Below are positions 1 through 7,884 of a stretch of DNA of 64,000 bases, piece after piece; position 1 is the first letter of the stretch, and each line of letters begins with the position of its first letter. A model generated the notes under the pieces. That model saw only the letters and a program-made list of their open reading frames with translations, made no database searches and was not told the DNA's origin. Location: positions 62,001 to 126,000 of the forward strand of contig NZ_JAMBOR010000011.1 in the NCBI RefSeq assembly GCF_023715845.1. The letters are read 5' to 3'. A program made the translations under genes and the position numbers. The stretch is from Fictibacillus phosphorivorans. Lineage in GTDB: Bacteria; Bacillota; Bacilli; Bacillales; Fictibacillaceae.

Positions 1-453
1 TTTTTGGGGTTCATTCGATTTCTTCTTATAGTTCTCAAATTGATATGACGAAGTTCCTGCCGCTTCACTAAAAGCATGAGCAAGTTTTTCCTCTGATAAT
101 TGGTCACTCTTAAAAGTATCCAGAAGTATTGAAAAATGAGTTCTCTTCTCTTTTAAAATCTCTTGAATCGCTCTTCCGAATGTATTTCTTACTCTGTCAT
201 ATGTAAGCTCTTCTTTTTTTCCTAAACCAGCAAAATAAATTCGTTTTGTACCAAACTGATTGAATGTGTTTAATTTTTTTATACTTTTAAATTTATTTGA
301 AAGGTCACCGTCTTTAATCAGTTCTGTGATGTGACCTTTAAGCTCTTCATCTATATCCGCCAGCACTCCAGAGAGTTTAGGTTCTTGAAATAAACCGACC
401 AGTAGGACTTCTTCTTGTTCTTTCGCATTCCATGGATGTCTTATCGTAAACAC
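1..453 (-). CDS. yuiE: Leucyl aminopeptidase (M17), N-terminal part, cut by window edge
   Basis: This is the first 151 codons of a cytosolic M17 (PepA-type) leucyl aminopeptidase. Only the N-terminal macro-like domain is inside the window; the metal-binding catalytic domain lies beyond base 1. The visible protein reads MFTIRHPWNAKEQ, then LLVGLFQEPKLSG and FAGLGKKEELTYDRVR, which is the usual pattern of this family's N-terminal domain. The start is a GTG at 453, preceded by a strong AAGGGGGG ribosome site; that codon probably hides the gene from simple ATG searches. In B. subtilis yuiE neighbours yuiD and yuiC, as here, which supports the call. The 3' part cannot be judged. Confidence 0.8.
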   Translation of the reverse strand, partial: MFTIRHPWNAKEQEEVLLVGLFQEPKLSGVLADIDEELKGHITELIKDGDLSNKFKSIKKLNTFNQFGTKRIYFAGLGKKEELTYDRVRNTFGRAIQEILKEKRTHFSILLDTFKSDQLSEEKLAHAFSEAAGTSSYQFENYKKKSNEPQK

Positions 454-534
454 GTTAAAGTTCCCCCTTGTACATTTTCTTCCTTACCCAATCATTATAC
501 TCTTTCTTTTAGAATATTTCGAATTCCCCATGTA

Positions 535-912
535 TTATTCTTCTAAATTCATAAAGTATGTCGGCAAGGCAGGGAGATTTTTTGCTGCGGTGAACGGAAC
601 TCTATCTATATCAAGTGGCATTAAATCTAGACATTGATCAATAAAATGAAGGACTTCCTCTACATTTAAATTCCAAAATCGAGGGGTGTAAGGATCCAAA
701 TAGACCTTTGCGACTTTCATCATCTCACGTGCACCTTTTACATTGCCATATTCATAATGATATAAAGCAACAGTCATTTGTAAGAGACCCTTAATAAACA
801 GATTGCTTCGGTCTGTAAGCCAGATCGCCTCTAATAAATCATGCCCTGTGTAATAGTCTCCTTCATTAAATACAACAAAAAACTCATAATACTCTTGAGA
901 AAAAAAGTCCAT
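535..912 (-). CDS. DUF309 family protein (YpuF-like)
   Basis: This small, probably cytosolic protein of about 125 residues matches the DUF309 family by the helical pattern YYEFFVVFNEGDYYTGHDLLEA and the following LLQMTVALYHYEYGN segment. The biochemical role of the family is unknown. An in-frame start exists at 936, but the GGAGGGG ribosome site lies just before the ATG at 912, so I use 912 (MDFFSQEYYEF). The gene is transcribed towards yuiE and is divergent from yuiD. I see no signal peptide or membrane segment. The family call is from recognition of the pattern, not from a search. Confidence 0.8.
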   Translation of the reverse strand: MDFFSQEYYEFFVVFNEGDYYTGHDLLEAIWLTDRSNLFIKGLLQMTVALYHYEYGNVKGAREMMKVAKVYLDPYTPRFWNLNVEEVLHFIDQCLDLMPLDIDRVPFTAAKNLPALPTYFMNLEE

Positions 913-1024
913 CTTCACCCCTCCATCCATCTTCATGTTATCAGAGATTGAACACCATTCAAATCGGGTAACAACTATCTAAATAAGCCATACTATAAAC
1001 CACCACAATGAGAGGGAGCCATTT

Positions 1025-1507
1025 ATGTCTGATCTATTCTTGAACTTTCCATTAATTGCAGCTTTATTAGGTGTTTTTTCTGCACAATTCCTAAAAATAC
1101 CGATCCACTATTTTCAAACTAGACAAATTAAATGGGGCTTATTTATAAGTACTGGTGGAATGCCAAGTTCACACTCCGCTTCCGTTACATCTCTTGCGAC
1201 TGCAGTGGGTGCCCTTCATGGCGTAGGTTCTACTCTTTTTGCTATTGCGACTATGTTTGCCATTATAGTCATGTATGATGCGAAAGGTATTCGTTGGCAT
1301 GCAGGAGAACAAGCTGCGGTATTGAATGATTTAGTAGAAGAATTCAGAGATCACGTTAAGGAAACGAATAAACAGTTTGAACAGAAAGATGTTGAAGAGC
1401 AAAGAAAAGAGTTAAAAGAGCTATTAGGACACAGTCCTAAAGAGGTGTTCTTTGGCGGTTTGCTTGGAATCTTACAAACATTAATCTTATCGTGGCTCTT
1501 TTTATAA
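1025..1507 (+). CDS. yuiD: Divergent PAP2 / DUF212 membrane protein YuiD
   Basis: This is a 160-residue integral membrane protein of the divergent PAP2 (acid phosphatase / vanadium haloperoxidase-related) family. The sequence shows a hydrophobic N-terminus, the signature PSSHSA at residues 47-52 within GGMPSSHSASV, two further hydrophobic stretches, a charged cytoplasmic-looking linker (about residues 105-135) and a C-terminal hydrophobic segment. The PSSHS motif resembles the PAP2 active-site motif, but the substrate is unknown. The ATG at 1025 has a GAGGGAG ribosome site. The next gene follows after 16 bases, so the two are probably cotranscribed. Synteny with B. subtilis yuiD supports the name. 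Confidence 0.85.
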   Translation: MSDLFLNFPLIAALLGVFSAQFLKIPIHYFQTRQIKWGLFISTGGMPSSHSASVTSLATAVGALHGVGSTLFAIATMFAIIVMYDAKGIRWHAGEQAAVLNDLVEEFRDHVKETNKQFEQKDVEEQRKELKELLGHSPKEVFFGGLLGILQTLILSWLFL

Positions 1508-1523
1508 GAGGAGGTACCGTGTT

Positions 1524-2357
1524 TTGAAACTGGTCTCAATTTGTCCGAGCAATACTGAGCTTCTTCACTTTTTAGGGGCAGCTTCTGATTTGATTGGAGT
1601 GGACGACTTTTCAGACTGGCCATCAGACGTTGAACAACTGCCGCGATTAGGTCCTGACTTATCGATCGATATGAACAAACTAGAGGCTTTAGAACCCGAT
1701 TTAGTTTTAGCTAGTTTAAGTGTACCCGGAATGGAAAAGAACATTGAAGAATTAAAAATGCGAAACATTCCGCATGTTATCTATGATCCACAGTCATTGG
1801 CTGATATTCAAAACGATCTGCTGGACTTAGGGAAAAGGGTCAACAAAATGGATTCAGCCCTTCAAGCCGTGAAATGGATGAAGAATGAAATAGAAGAATA
1901 TAAGAAAATTAGTGAAACTCTTCGTCACCGTAAAAGAATCTATTTCGAATGGTGGCCAAAACCTGTTTTCACACCTGGGAAGATAAATTGGCTGACAGAG
2001 GTCTCACGTCTTGCAGGCGGGTTAAATATTTTTGAAGATGTAGAGCTCGCCTCCGTACAAACCACATGGAAAGACGTTGTGGAGCGTAAACCTGATCTGA
2101 TCGGTATGGTTTGGGTCGGTGTGAAAACCGATAAGATGAATCCATCTCACATAAAAAAGAGGGATGGCTGGGAAGTCTTACACACTTTTGGAACGGAGAT
2201 TGAAAAGCTTGAGGAATCTTTATTCTGCCGCCCTTCACCACGTTTGATCTTCGGCTTAAAAAGACTTGCTGCACTTATTCATCCTCAAGATTATCCTGCT
2301 TTTTTACCTGACGATGAAGAAAGATATATGAAAGAGCTTCAGGTTATCATGAGATAA
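1524..2357 (+). CDS. Cobalamin-binding (BtuF-like) helical-backbone protein without signal peptide
   Basis: This 277-residue protein matches the periplasmic-binding-protein-like fold used for vitamin B12 and Fe-siderophores. It starts MKLVSICPSNTELLHFLGA, followed by LIGVDDFSDWP, LEALEPDLVLASL and WWPKPVFTPG, all typical of BtuF-like binding proteins. Unlike true BtuF it has no signal peptide or lipobox, so it is probably cytoplasmic. There is no ABC permease or ATPase next to it. The start is TTG at 1524, nine bases after GAGGAGG; an upstream GTG is in another frame and stops at once. The last codons form one arm of the transcription terminator. Ligand and role are not known; B12 binding is inferred from family only. 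Confidence 0.75.
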   Translation: MKLVSICPSNTELLHFLGAASDLIGVDDFSDWPSDVEQLPRLGPDLSIDMNKLEALEPDLVLASLSVPGMEKNIEELKMRNIPHVIYDPQSLADIQNDLLDLGKRVNKMDSALQAVKWMKNEIEEYKKISETLRHRKRIYFEWWPKPVFTPGKINWLTEVSRLAGGLNIFEDVELASVQTTWKDVVERKPDLIGMVWVGVKTDKMNPSHIKKRDGWEVLHTFGTEIEKLEESLFCRPSPRLIFGLKRLAALIHPQDYPAFLPDDEERYMKELQVIMR

Positions 2358-2376
2358 CCTGAAGCTCTTTCTTTTA
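2331..2376 (+). terminator. Terminator of yuiD and the BtuF-like gene, overlapping the coding end
   Basis: A perfect 18-bp stem (2331-2348 with 2353-2370, loop ATGA) is followed by CTTTTA. The left arm encodes the last residues of the BtuF-like protein and the stop codon lies within the hairpin. Confidence 0.85.
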
Positions 2377-2390
2377 TTATGTAGCTTATA

Positions 2391-3074
2391 TCAATATATA
2401 AGCTGCTGTCTGAACACTTGCATGGATTTATCTTCGTTCAATTCTTTCAGTTCGGCTTCTGTTATATTACCATCTCCGCGCTGTACCACATACACGTCAA
2501 TCGTTTTCTTACCCCATTTTTTATAGACTTCTTCTACGGTATCGTAATAAAGATCAATTCTATGGCCTTTTATCGCAGAACCGGTATCTGCTACTACTCC
2601 ATATCCATACCCGGGAATCCATAGAACCGTACCGATCGGAAAAATGGTTGTATCAGCCGCAATGGTAGAATATAAATCCCTTTTTACCTTTACTCCAGAC
2701 TTCGTGATTCCATAAGCAGGATGCGTTTTTTCTTTGCCTGTACTTTCTTTACCGGCCGTATACCCTGTTGCCGTCACACTTACAGATGGATATTTTGTAA
2801 AATCAATGATCTCTTCTATCGACTTTGGAGACTTTACTTCAGCAGAAGAAAGCATCATATTTGGAGCATAAAAGGACGGCATTGTTTTTAAAGTTTGTGA
2901 CAATGTTTTCAGTGCAGCATCAACAAACCGAATATCACTCGATTGTCGTTCATCCAGCCAACTGGCAATATCGTCTGCCTGAACCCCAGAAACAGAACGA
3001 AACGTTGTGCAAATTGCACAAACAAACAGAATGGTGAAAACAGTTCTTTTTGCAATTTTTCTTAATGTGAGCAA
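2391..3074 (-). CDS. yuiC: 3D-domain cell-wall protein YuiC (MltA-like fold)
   Basis: This secreted or membrane-anchored protein has an N-terminal hydrophobic signal ([16 protein letters not shown], ending near VQA) and a C-terminal 3D domain, named for three conserved aspartates. They are visible in [23 protein letters not shown] and HRIDLYY. B. subtilis YuiC is known to have an MltA-like double-psi beta-barrel and is linked to peptidoglycan turnover and stationary-phase survival. The longest frame begins at a TTG at 3110, but an AGAGGAGTGG ribosome site points to the TTG at 3074 (227 residues, near the 218 of B. subtilis). It converges on the preceding gene. Cell-wall cleavage is inferred from the family. 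Confidence 0.85.
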   Translation of the reverse strand: MLTLRKIAKRTVFTILFVCAICTTFRSVSGVQADDIASWLDERQSSDIRFVDAALKTLSQTLKTMPSFYAPNMMLSSAEVKSPKSIEEIIDFTKYPSVSVTATGYTAGKESTGKEKTHPAYGITKSGVKVKRDLYSTIAADTTIFPIGTVLWIPGYGYGVVADTGSAIKGHRIDLYYDTVEEVYKKWGKKTIDVYVVQRGDGNITEAELKELNEDKSMQVFRQQLIY

Positions 3075-3257
3075 AAAATGTCCACTCCTCTCCCTACTAT
3101 TCCTTCCCAAACGTGAAAAATAGTATACGAAATAGTTGTTTTATCGGGAAAACAGGAGAGAATTAGACAGGTAAGCGCGCATTTTATATGATGTGCATGT
3201 TTAAGTGAGATAATAAACTAAACTTTATATACCCTCTAGGAATGTTTTACCCAAGAA

Positions 3258-3346
3258 TCCCACGAATAGTAGAGATTATCCCACGTTAATTTCTTTTATC
3301 CTTACACTAATCATAAAAATCCCACGTTAATTGAAAAATAACCACG
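3258..3346. repeat. Short tandem array, TCCCACG every 20-21 bp (locus 1)
   Basis: TCCCACG or a variant occurs at 3258, 3279, 3299 (TCCTTAC), 3320 and 3340 (AACCACG), with steps of 21, 20, 21 and 20 bases. The bases between are variable. The part from about 3310 to 3365 is nearly the same as 26451-26506 at a distant locus. It lies in the 333-base gap between yuiC and the yuiB terminator, which otherwise holds nothing I can identify. Confidence 0.75.
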
Positions 3347-3412
3347 AGACGACAAATATCGACCTTTTCACCAAATTAGATATAAAATACAACGCTCAAT
3401 CCGCGGAAAACG

Positions 3413-3443
3413 ACAAAAAAAGACTCCCCAAAAGGAGAGTCTT
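3413..3443 (-). terminator. Terminator after yuiB
   Basis: On the minus strand AAGACTCTCC-TTTT-GGGGAGTCTT runs into a T tract (A tract 3414-3420 on plus). The stem abuts the yuiB stop codon. Confidence 0.85.
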
Positions 3444-3767
3444 TTAGAACATCTGATAACCACGGACACGGAGCATCTTGATCGCAACACCTGCTAAAAT
3501 AGCACCGATCAATCCGAAAGCTAATATTGTTATATCTGAAGGAGATAAATTGACTAAGTGACTTCCAAGCTTTTGAAAACTTGAACCTGGCTTAGTAAAA
3601 TACTCAAAAAATCTGACATCATCCACGATCATAACGACAACTAGCGGATAAAGAATAACCATAAACCATGTAGCGCGCAGAAGCATATTTAGCAAAAAGC
3701 CGATTCCAAAAAAGAGAACCATGAAAAGCAGCATTGAAATGAAAAACTGTGGTAAAAGCAAATCCAT
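3444..3767 (-). CDS. yuiB: YuiB family membrane protein
   Basis: This 107-residue membrane protein has three hydrophobic segments: the N-terminal FFISMLLFMVLFFGIGFLL, then WFMVILYPLVVVMIV, and a C-terminal ITILAFGLIGAILAGVAI. A loop with DDVRFFEYF lies between the second and third. Length and position next to yuiA match B. subtilis YuiB (about 105 residues), whose function is unknown. The ATG at 3767 is preceded by GGGGGTG. yuiA lies directly upstream on the same strand, and the terminator at the stop codon suggests yuiA-yuiB is a small operon. Confidence 0.85.
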   Translation of the reverse strand: MDLLLPQFFISMLLFMVLFFGIGFLLNMLLRATWFMVILYPLVVVMIVDDVRFFEYFTKPGSSFQKLGSHLVNLSPSDITILAFGLIGAILAGVAIKMLRVRGYQMF

Positions 3768-3853
3768 GATGTTGACACCCCCATATATCTGTCGTTAGTT
3801 TACTAAATGGGGAGATTTACGTCAATTACATTGAGAGCGTTACCTTACTGTGC

Positions 3854-3988
3854 TTAAGCTCTTTTCTTTCCGCTTCCGCAGCATTCTACACACGTTTCAG
3901 AACCTCCGAGCAAAAGCTGGAAATATCCTTTACCTTCACAATATTGACATTGATCATGCTTATTTTTCTGAACCGCATGTTTTCTCAT
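3854..3988 (-). CDS. yuiA: YuiA, 44-residue double zinc-knuckle protein
   Basis: This very short gene codes for 44 residues containing two CxxCxGxG-type knuckles: CQYCEGKGYFQ and CVECCGSGKK, separated by LLLGGSE. The repeat resembles the zinc-binding half of the DnaJ cysteine-rich domain, so zinc binding is likely. The ATG at 3988 follows a GGGAG ribosome site. It lies upstream of yuiB on the same strand, as in B. subtilis, where a 47-residue YuiA is annotated without known function. Confidence 0.85.
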   Translation of the reverse strand: MRKHAVQKNKHDQCQYCEGKGYFQLLLGGSETCVECCGSGKKRA

Positions 3989-4136
3989 GTTGTAACACTC
4001 CCTTTTTTTAGTTTAAATTTTCAGATAATAATAACAAGGAATAAAGGGATTGAAAAACCTGTTTTAAGGCTAAATATCCTGATGTAAGCGTAATCATTAA
4101 GCACATTCTTAAATTATCAGAATATTTCGTACATTT

Positions 4137-4625
4137 TTATCTACAATCAAAAATTTTATAAGTTGTATAACCGAATAGACTTCCCGGATTCATTTTATCC
4201 TCTATATGCTTGTTGGTCTCATTCATAAAGTAATGAACCATCAAAGAAGTGGTGGGGTCTTTCTGAAGCTCTTCGGGAGTCAAGAATGCCGCACTTTCTA
4301 TTTCACTTTCAGCGGGAAATATGGCCCCGCTTTTCTTTTTCAGCAAAAAAACAATCATGTTATCACTGATGGTTTCTTTGATTACACCTGAGCGTATGCC
4401 TATAACTGAAACAACTTCTCCTAAGATACCCGTCTCCTCAAAGACTTCTCTAACTGCTGCTTCGTCTACAGTCTCACCTGCATCAACAAAACCTGCCGGA
4501 ATGGACCATTTACCTTTTAATCCACCATACTTCTTTTTTACGACGAGCCATTTTCCATCCTCATCTATTAAAAGGCCAGCAGCTGCGAGCCAGACCTTCC
4601 CTCTGTCTTTTTTATTCATCTGCAC
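4137..4625 (-). CDS. Nudix hydrolase
   Basis: This 162-residue protein is a Nudix-family pyrophosphohydrolase. The 23-residue Nudix box spans about residues 45-67, with the pattern GFVDAGETVDE then REVFEETGI, including the REVxEE core that binds the divalent metal. The frame opens with a GTG at 4625, and an ATG two codons later at 4619 is an alternative; AGAGAGGA upstream could serve either. The substrate, a nucleoside diphosphate linked to some group, cannot be told from sequence. It stands alone between yuiA and yumB, transcribed leftwards. Confidence 0.85.
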   Translation of the reverse strand: MQMNKKDRGKVWLAAAGLLIDEDGKWLVVKKKYGGLKGKWSIPAGFVDAGETVDEAAVREVFEETGILGEVVSVIGIRSGVIKETISDNMIVFLLKKKSGAIFPAESEIESAAFLTPEELQKDPTTSLMVHYFMNETNKHIEDKMNPGSLFGYTTYKIFDCR

Positions 4626-4668
4626 AATCGTCCTCTCTCTAGGGCTTCATCCATATGATTCATAAAGA

Positions 4669-4700
4669 TAAAAAAGAACAGAAGCATTTTGCTCCTGTTC
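4669..4700 (-). terminator. Terminator after yumB
   Basis: On the minus strand GAACAGGAGC-AAAAT-GCTTCTGTTC is followed by TTTTTT. It ends the yumB transcript. Confidence 0.85.
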
Positions 4701-4719
4701 CTATTTTACACGATTCGAT

Positions 4720-5919
4720 TTAGAAAAGTTTTAATTTACCTTTTTTAATAACCATTGGAATTCCGCCAAGCAAGAACAAGTAACGGTTATCGATCACTTT
4801 TTTCATTGCAGATGCTGTAGCACCAAACAACTTCTTGTTTCCTACTTTACCGATCGCTTCACCTTTTCCAAGTGATGCAACAGTACCTTTGATGTCAGGT
4901 TTGAATTCTTCAAGCTTTCCGCCATTCATCAATGCTTTGATATTACGGCCGATTGTGTAAGCTTGTTGAATAGCGATTTGTGCAGTTGGAGGATATGGAC
5001 GGTTTGCTTCTTCATCAATGATAAGTGCGCAATCTCCTGCTACGAAGATGTACTCATACCCTGGCATGCGAAGATCCTTATCCACTTTCACACGTCCGCG
5101 CATTGTTTCAAATCCAGCTTCTTCAATTAGGTGGTTACCGCGAACTCCGCCTGTCCACACGATTGTATTTGCTTTGATTTCTTCACCATTAGCTAGAACA
5201 ACACCATCTGTATTACACTCTTTGATCGGTGTGTTAACAAGGAATTCAATTCCACGGCGCTCTAAGTTATTGATCGCATACTCTACAAGCTCTTCATCAA
5301 ATCCAGGAAGAACTGTTGGAGCTGCCTCGATATTTACGATACGAACTTTTTCACGAGGAATATCATACTCGCGGCAAAGCTCAGGTACACGGTCAGCAAG
5401 CTCTCCTACGAACTCGATACCTGTGAATCCAGCTCCACCTACTACGATTGTAATAAGCTCGTCTTTTTGTCCTTCATTATTATAGCGAGCAAAAGAGTAG
5501 TCAATGTGCTCACGAATTTTACGTACAGAGTTAATGCTGCGGATGCTGAACGCATTTTCTTTAAGACCTTGGATACCAAATGTTTCTGGATCTGATCCTA
5601 GAGCAATCACTAAATAGTCATACGTTAACTCTTGGTTCTCTAAGACAACACGTTTTTCATCTTTCTTGATTTCTACAACTGTATCTTGTACAAAGTTCAC
5701 TTTGTTCATATCGATGATGTCATCGATCATGATACGTGTTTTGTCGTGATGCAATGTACCTGCAGCATTCTCATGAAGCCATGTTGTTTGGTAATGATAG
5801 TTATGTTTGTTTACAAGTGTTACTTCTGCTTCATCTGAACCTAGTTCTTTCTGTAAACGCACAGCTGACATGATTCCGCCATAACCGCCGCCCAGAATAA
5901 GTATTTTTGGCTTACTCAT
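4720..5919 (-). CDS. yumB: NAD(P)/FAD-dependent type II NADH dehydrogenase-like protein YumB
   Basis: This 399-residue flavoprotein belongs to the NDH-2 family, which passes electrons from NADH to quinone without proton pumping and is bound to the inner face of the membrane. The FAD dinucleotide fold is at the N-terminus ([14 protein letters not shown]). A second fold for NAD(P)H follows near the middle ([16 protein letters not shown]), and the FAD-binding FVAGDCALI motif lies near residue 295. The C-terminus ([17 protein letters not shown]) is amphipathic or hydrophobic and could anchor the protein. A GTG precedes the frame at 5928, but GGAAGTG is placed for the ATG at 5919. Divergent from yuzG-yumC, as in B. 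subtilis. YutJ at 14434 is a second, more distant family member. Confidence 0.9.
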   Translation of the reverse strand: MSKPKILILGGGYGGIMSAVRLQKELGSDEAEVTLVNKHNYHYQTTWLHENAAGTLHHDKTRIMIDDIIDMNKVNFVQDTVVEIKKDEKRVVLENQELTYDYLVIALGSDPETFGIQGLKENAFSIRSINSVRKIREHIDYSFARYNNEGQKDELITIVVGGAGFTGIEFVGELADRVPELCREYDIPREKVRIVNIEAAPTVLPGFDEELVEYAINNLERRGIEFLVNTPIKECNTDGVVLANGEEIKANTIVWTGGVRGNHLIEEAGFETMRGRVKVDKDLRMPGYEYIFVAGDCALIIDEEANRPYPPTAQIAIQQAYTIGRNIKALMNGGKLEEFKPDIKGTVASLGKGEAIGKVGNKKLFGATASAMKKVIDNRYLFLLGGIPMVIKKGKLKLF

Positions 5920-6167
5920 TAATTTCACTTCCAGTTCTAGTTTTTTTTAGTTTGACCTTTTCAATCATTAAATATGAAGAAAAGGAAGAGATTGTGATAT
6001 ATTTCACGTAATAAGACATAAATAAATGCAAAAAAAATGTTCGAAATATCGACATCTTTTTGATACGTACTCATCTTATTCCTTTTCTCTTGTTTTTTCA
6101 ACCCTTTTTTCGTTATGATAAATATTCAATTCTTTTAGGGGATTGTTATCTTTCTGAAAATCACGCT

Positions 6168-6296
6168 ATGCCAAAATATACTATTGAAAAAAGAGGACTT
6201 TTTGCCTTCATAAAGAATGTTTTTATGGAGACAAGCAAAGAGTTCTGGTTAAGAACATATTACATGTTCATCAGTCATAGAAAACAGAAGAGGTGA
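6168..6296 (+). CDS. yuzG: YuzG-like small protein
   Basis: This codes for a 42-residue basic peptide, [18 protein letters not shown] then [18 protein letters not shown]. subtilis has a small gene, yuzG, at the same place between yumB and yumC, and the KEFWL-YMFI stretch fits my recollection of it. Its stop overlaps the ribosome site of yumC, so the two are likely translationally coupled. The frame is open further upstream to 6060, but that part is low-complexity and looks non-coding. The chosen ATG has a weak ribosome site, so the exact start is uncertain. Function unknown. Confidence 0.55.
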   Translation: MPKYTIEKRGLFAFIKNVFMETSKEFWLRTYYMFISHRKQKR

Positions 6297-6301
6297 AAGT
6301 G

Positions 6302-7282
6302 ATGGCAAAAGAAATTTATGATATTACGATTATTGGAGGAGGTCCATCTGGATTGTTCGCTGCATTTTACGGCGGCATGCGTCAGATGAAGGTAAAAATT
6401 ATTGAAAGTATGCCACAGCTTGGTGGACAGCTTTCTGCATTATACCCTGAAAAATACATATACGATGTTGCCGGTTTCCCAAAAGTTCTGGCACAAGATC
6501 TTGTTAACAATTTAAAAGAGCAGGCGATGCAATTTAATCCTGCAGTCGTCTTAGAAGAATCTGTTCAAAACGTACAAAAGAATGACGAAGAAATCTTTGA
6601 ACTAACTACCGATAAAACGGTTCATTATAGTAAAGCTGTACTTATAACAGCAGGCGTTGGTGCATTCCAGCCACGCCGATTGGAGTTAGCTACTGCTCAA
6701 CAATATGAGGGTAAAAACTTGCACTATTTCGTAGATGATCTACAAGCATTTGCAGGAAAAAGGGTTCTCGTTTGCGGAGGCGGAGATTCAGCCCTGGATT
6801 GGTCGTTGATGCTAGAACCAATCTCACCTCAAGTGACACTGACTCATAGACGTGATAAGTTCCGTGCTCATGAACATAGTGTTGAACAATTAATGAATTC
6901 CAAAGTCGTTGTCAAGACTCCATATCAAGTAACCGAATTGATTGGTGACGGTGAAAATATTTCAGCAGTTGTCCTACAGAACGGAGATTTAAAAGAGACG
7001 ATCGAAGTAGATGCCGTTATCGTCAACTACGGATTCATTTCTTCTCTTGGTCCGATTAAAACATGGGGACTGGATATCCAAAAGAATTCAATCGTTGTGA
7101 ACTCTAAAATGGAAACAAACATTAAAGGCATCTATGCTGCTGGTGATGTGTGTACGTATGACGGCAAAGTGAAGCTGATCGCATCCGGTTTTGGAGAAGC
7201 ACCAACAGCTGTAAACAATGCCAAAACCTATATCGATCCGAATGCAAAAACGCAGCCAATGCACAGCACAAGTTTATTTTAA
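6302..7282 (+). CDS. yumC: Ferredoxin/flavodoxin-NADP+ reductase YumC
   Basis: This 326-residue homodimeric flavoprotein of the thioredoxin-reductase-like FNR type moves electrons between NADPH and ferredoxin or flavodoxin. The FAD site [11 protein letters not shown] lies near the N-terminus, the NADP site [11 protein letters not shown] near residue 155, and [13 protein letters not shown] plus [12 protein letters not shown] form the C-terminal FAD contact. The CxxC redox pair of true thioredoxin reductases is missing, as expected for this family. The frame opens at a GTG at 6293, but AGAGGTG is placed for the ATG at 6302. It is essential in B. subtilis. It could supply electrons to ferredoxin-dependent enzymes elsewhere in this window (LipA, MqnE, NasC), which is inference. 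Confidence 0.92.
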   Translation: MAKEIYDITIIGGGPSGLFAAFYGGMRQMKVKIIESMPQLGGQLSALYPEKYIYDVAGFPKVLAQDLVNNLKEQAMQFNPAVVLEESVQNVQKNDEEIFELTTDKTVHYSKAVLITAGVGAFQPRRLELATAQQYEGKNLHYFVDDLQAFAGKRVLVCGGGDSALDWSLMLEPISPQVTLTHRRDKFRAHEHSVEQLMNSKVVVKTPYQVTELIGDGENISAVVLQNGDLKETIEVDAVIVNYGFISSLGPIKTWGLDIQKNSIVVNSKMETNIKGIYAAGDVCTYDGKVKLIASGFGEAPTAVNNAKTYIDPNAKTQPMHSTSLF

Positions 7283-7290
7283 ATAATCTT

Positions 7291-7322
7291 AAAGGCACCG
7301 GACACAGGGTCTGGTGCCTTTC
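7291..7322 (+). terminator. Terminator after yumC
   Basis: AAAGGCACC pairs with GGTGCCTTT; the T tail is short (TTTCAT), so termination may be partial and the next gene could be read through. Confidence 0.65.
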
Positions 7323-7350
7323 ATACATATGGTTGAAAGGAATGATTCCC

Positions 7351-7524
7351 TTGAATAGACAATTTACTGAAGAAGAAATGCATGTAGCCGACTGTTTACA
7401 GGAGATCCAAAGAATTGCAGCTCAGCTTCATATTACGGATGAGTCATTCGTAGAGGATACAAAAGTCCAAGTCCCGCGTTTAAAAGAACTTTTAAGTGAA
7501 CTGGAAAAGTACACCTTGGAATAA
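7351..7524 (+). CDS. Hypothetical 57-residue acidic protein
   Basis: I do not recognise this gene. It codes for a small acidic, helical protein, MNRQFTEEEMHVADCLQEI then a C-terminal LLSELEKYTLE. There is no membrane segment. The frame opens earlier at a TTG at 7333, but GAAAGG is placed for the TTG at 7351. It follows yumC on the same strand after a modest terminator and precedes a structured leader with its own terminator. Confidence 0.6.
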   Translation: MNRQFTEEEMHVADCLQEIQRIAAQLHITDESFVEDTKVQVPRLKELLSELEKYTLE

Positions 7525-7562
7525 TTTCCTTCTAGATTCTGAGCCAGTTCTTTGTTATTATA

Positions 7563-7633
7563 GTTTGTGAGGCGGACAAGTGCCGCTGACAAACTTGATT
7601 TTTAACCCGGTGTTGGCGCGCCGGGTTTTCTTT
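7563..7633 (+). ncRNA. Structured leader: hairpin plus intrinsic terminator upstream of a 53-residue membrane gene
   Basis: Two hairpins stand in tandem. The first (7563-7594) has an outer stem GTTTGT/ACAAAC and an inner stem GCGG/CCGC. The second (7604-7627) pairs AACCCGG with CCGGGTT and runs into TTCTTTT. This is either a simple terminator for the preceding gene or an attenuator leader for the gene at 7663. TATTAT at 7555-7560 could be a -10, but I find no good -35. Confidence 0.4.
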
Positions 7634-7662
7634 TACCCTTTTTTAGACGAGGAGATCAATCA

Positions 7663-7824
7663 ATGGAAATGAATTTGATTTTAGGGATCGTGTTCTTTAT
7701 TTTAGGAACTGTTTTAATGCCCCTTGGTTTAAGGCAGACAAAGAAACAGAACAAGATGCTCCTTATTGGTGCATCGGTATTATCAGATTTAATCGGTCTT
7801 GCATTTATATTTAATCTTATATAG
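7663..7824 (+). CDS. Small two-helix membrane protein, 53 residues
   Basis: This is a very short gene with an ideal GAGGAG ribosome site eight bases before the ATG. The product begins MEMNLILGIVFFILGTVLM, has a short basic turn (LRQTKKQNK), and ends in a second hydrophobic helix (LLIGASVLSDLIGLAFIF). This gives a helical hairpin with the positive loop probably in the cytoplasm. I do not recognise a family. It is preceded by two RNA hairpins (7563-7633) and followed by a strong terminator, so it forms its own unit or the end of a yumC read-through transcript. Confidence 0.7.
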   Translation: MEMNLILGIVFFILGTVLMPLGLRQTKKQNKMLLIGASVLSDLIGLAFIFNLI

Positions 7825-7836
7825 TAATTACATAAC

Positions 7837-7870
7837 AAAAACCTCCTGAACCTAAGTTCAGGAGGTTTTA
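7837..7870. terminator. Bidirectional terminator
   Basis: AAAACCTCCTGAAC pairs with GTTCAGGAGGTTTT, with A and T tracts on the two sides. It serves the 53-residue gene (plus) and yutM (minus). Confidence 0.88.
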
Positions 7871-7884
7871 TAGTTGTATCGTTA

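Noticed and set aside
6060-6167. 36-codon upstream extension of the yuzG frame
   Set aside because: Low-complexity, Phe-rich sequence in AT-rich DNA with no ribosome site; conservation-like sequence begins only after the ATG at 6168.
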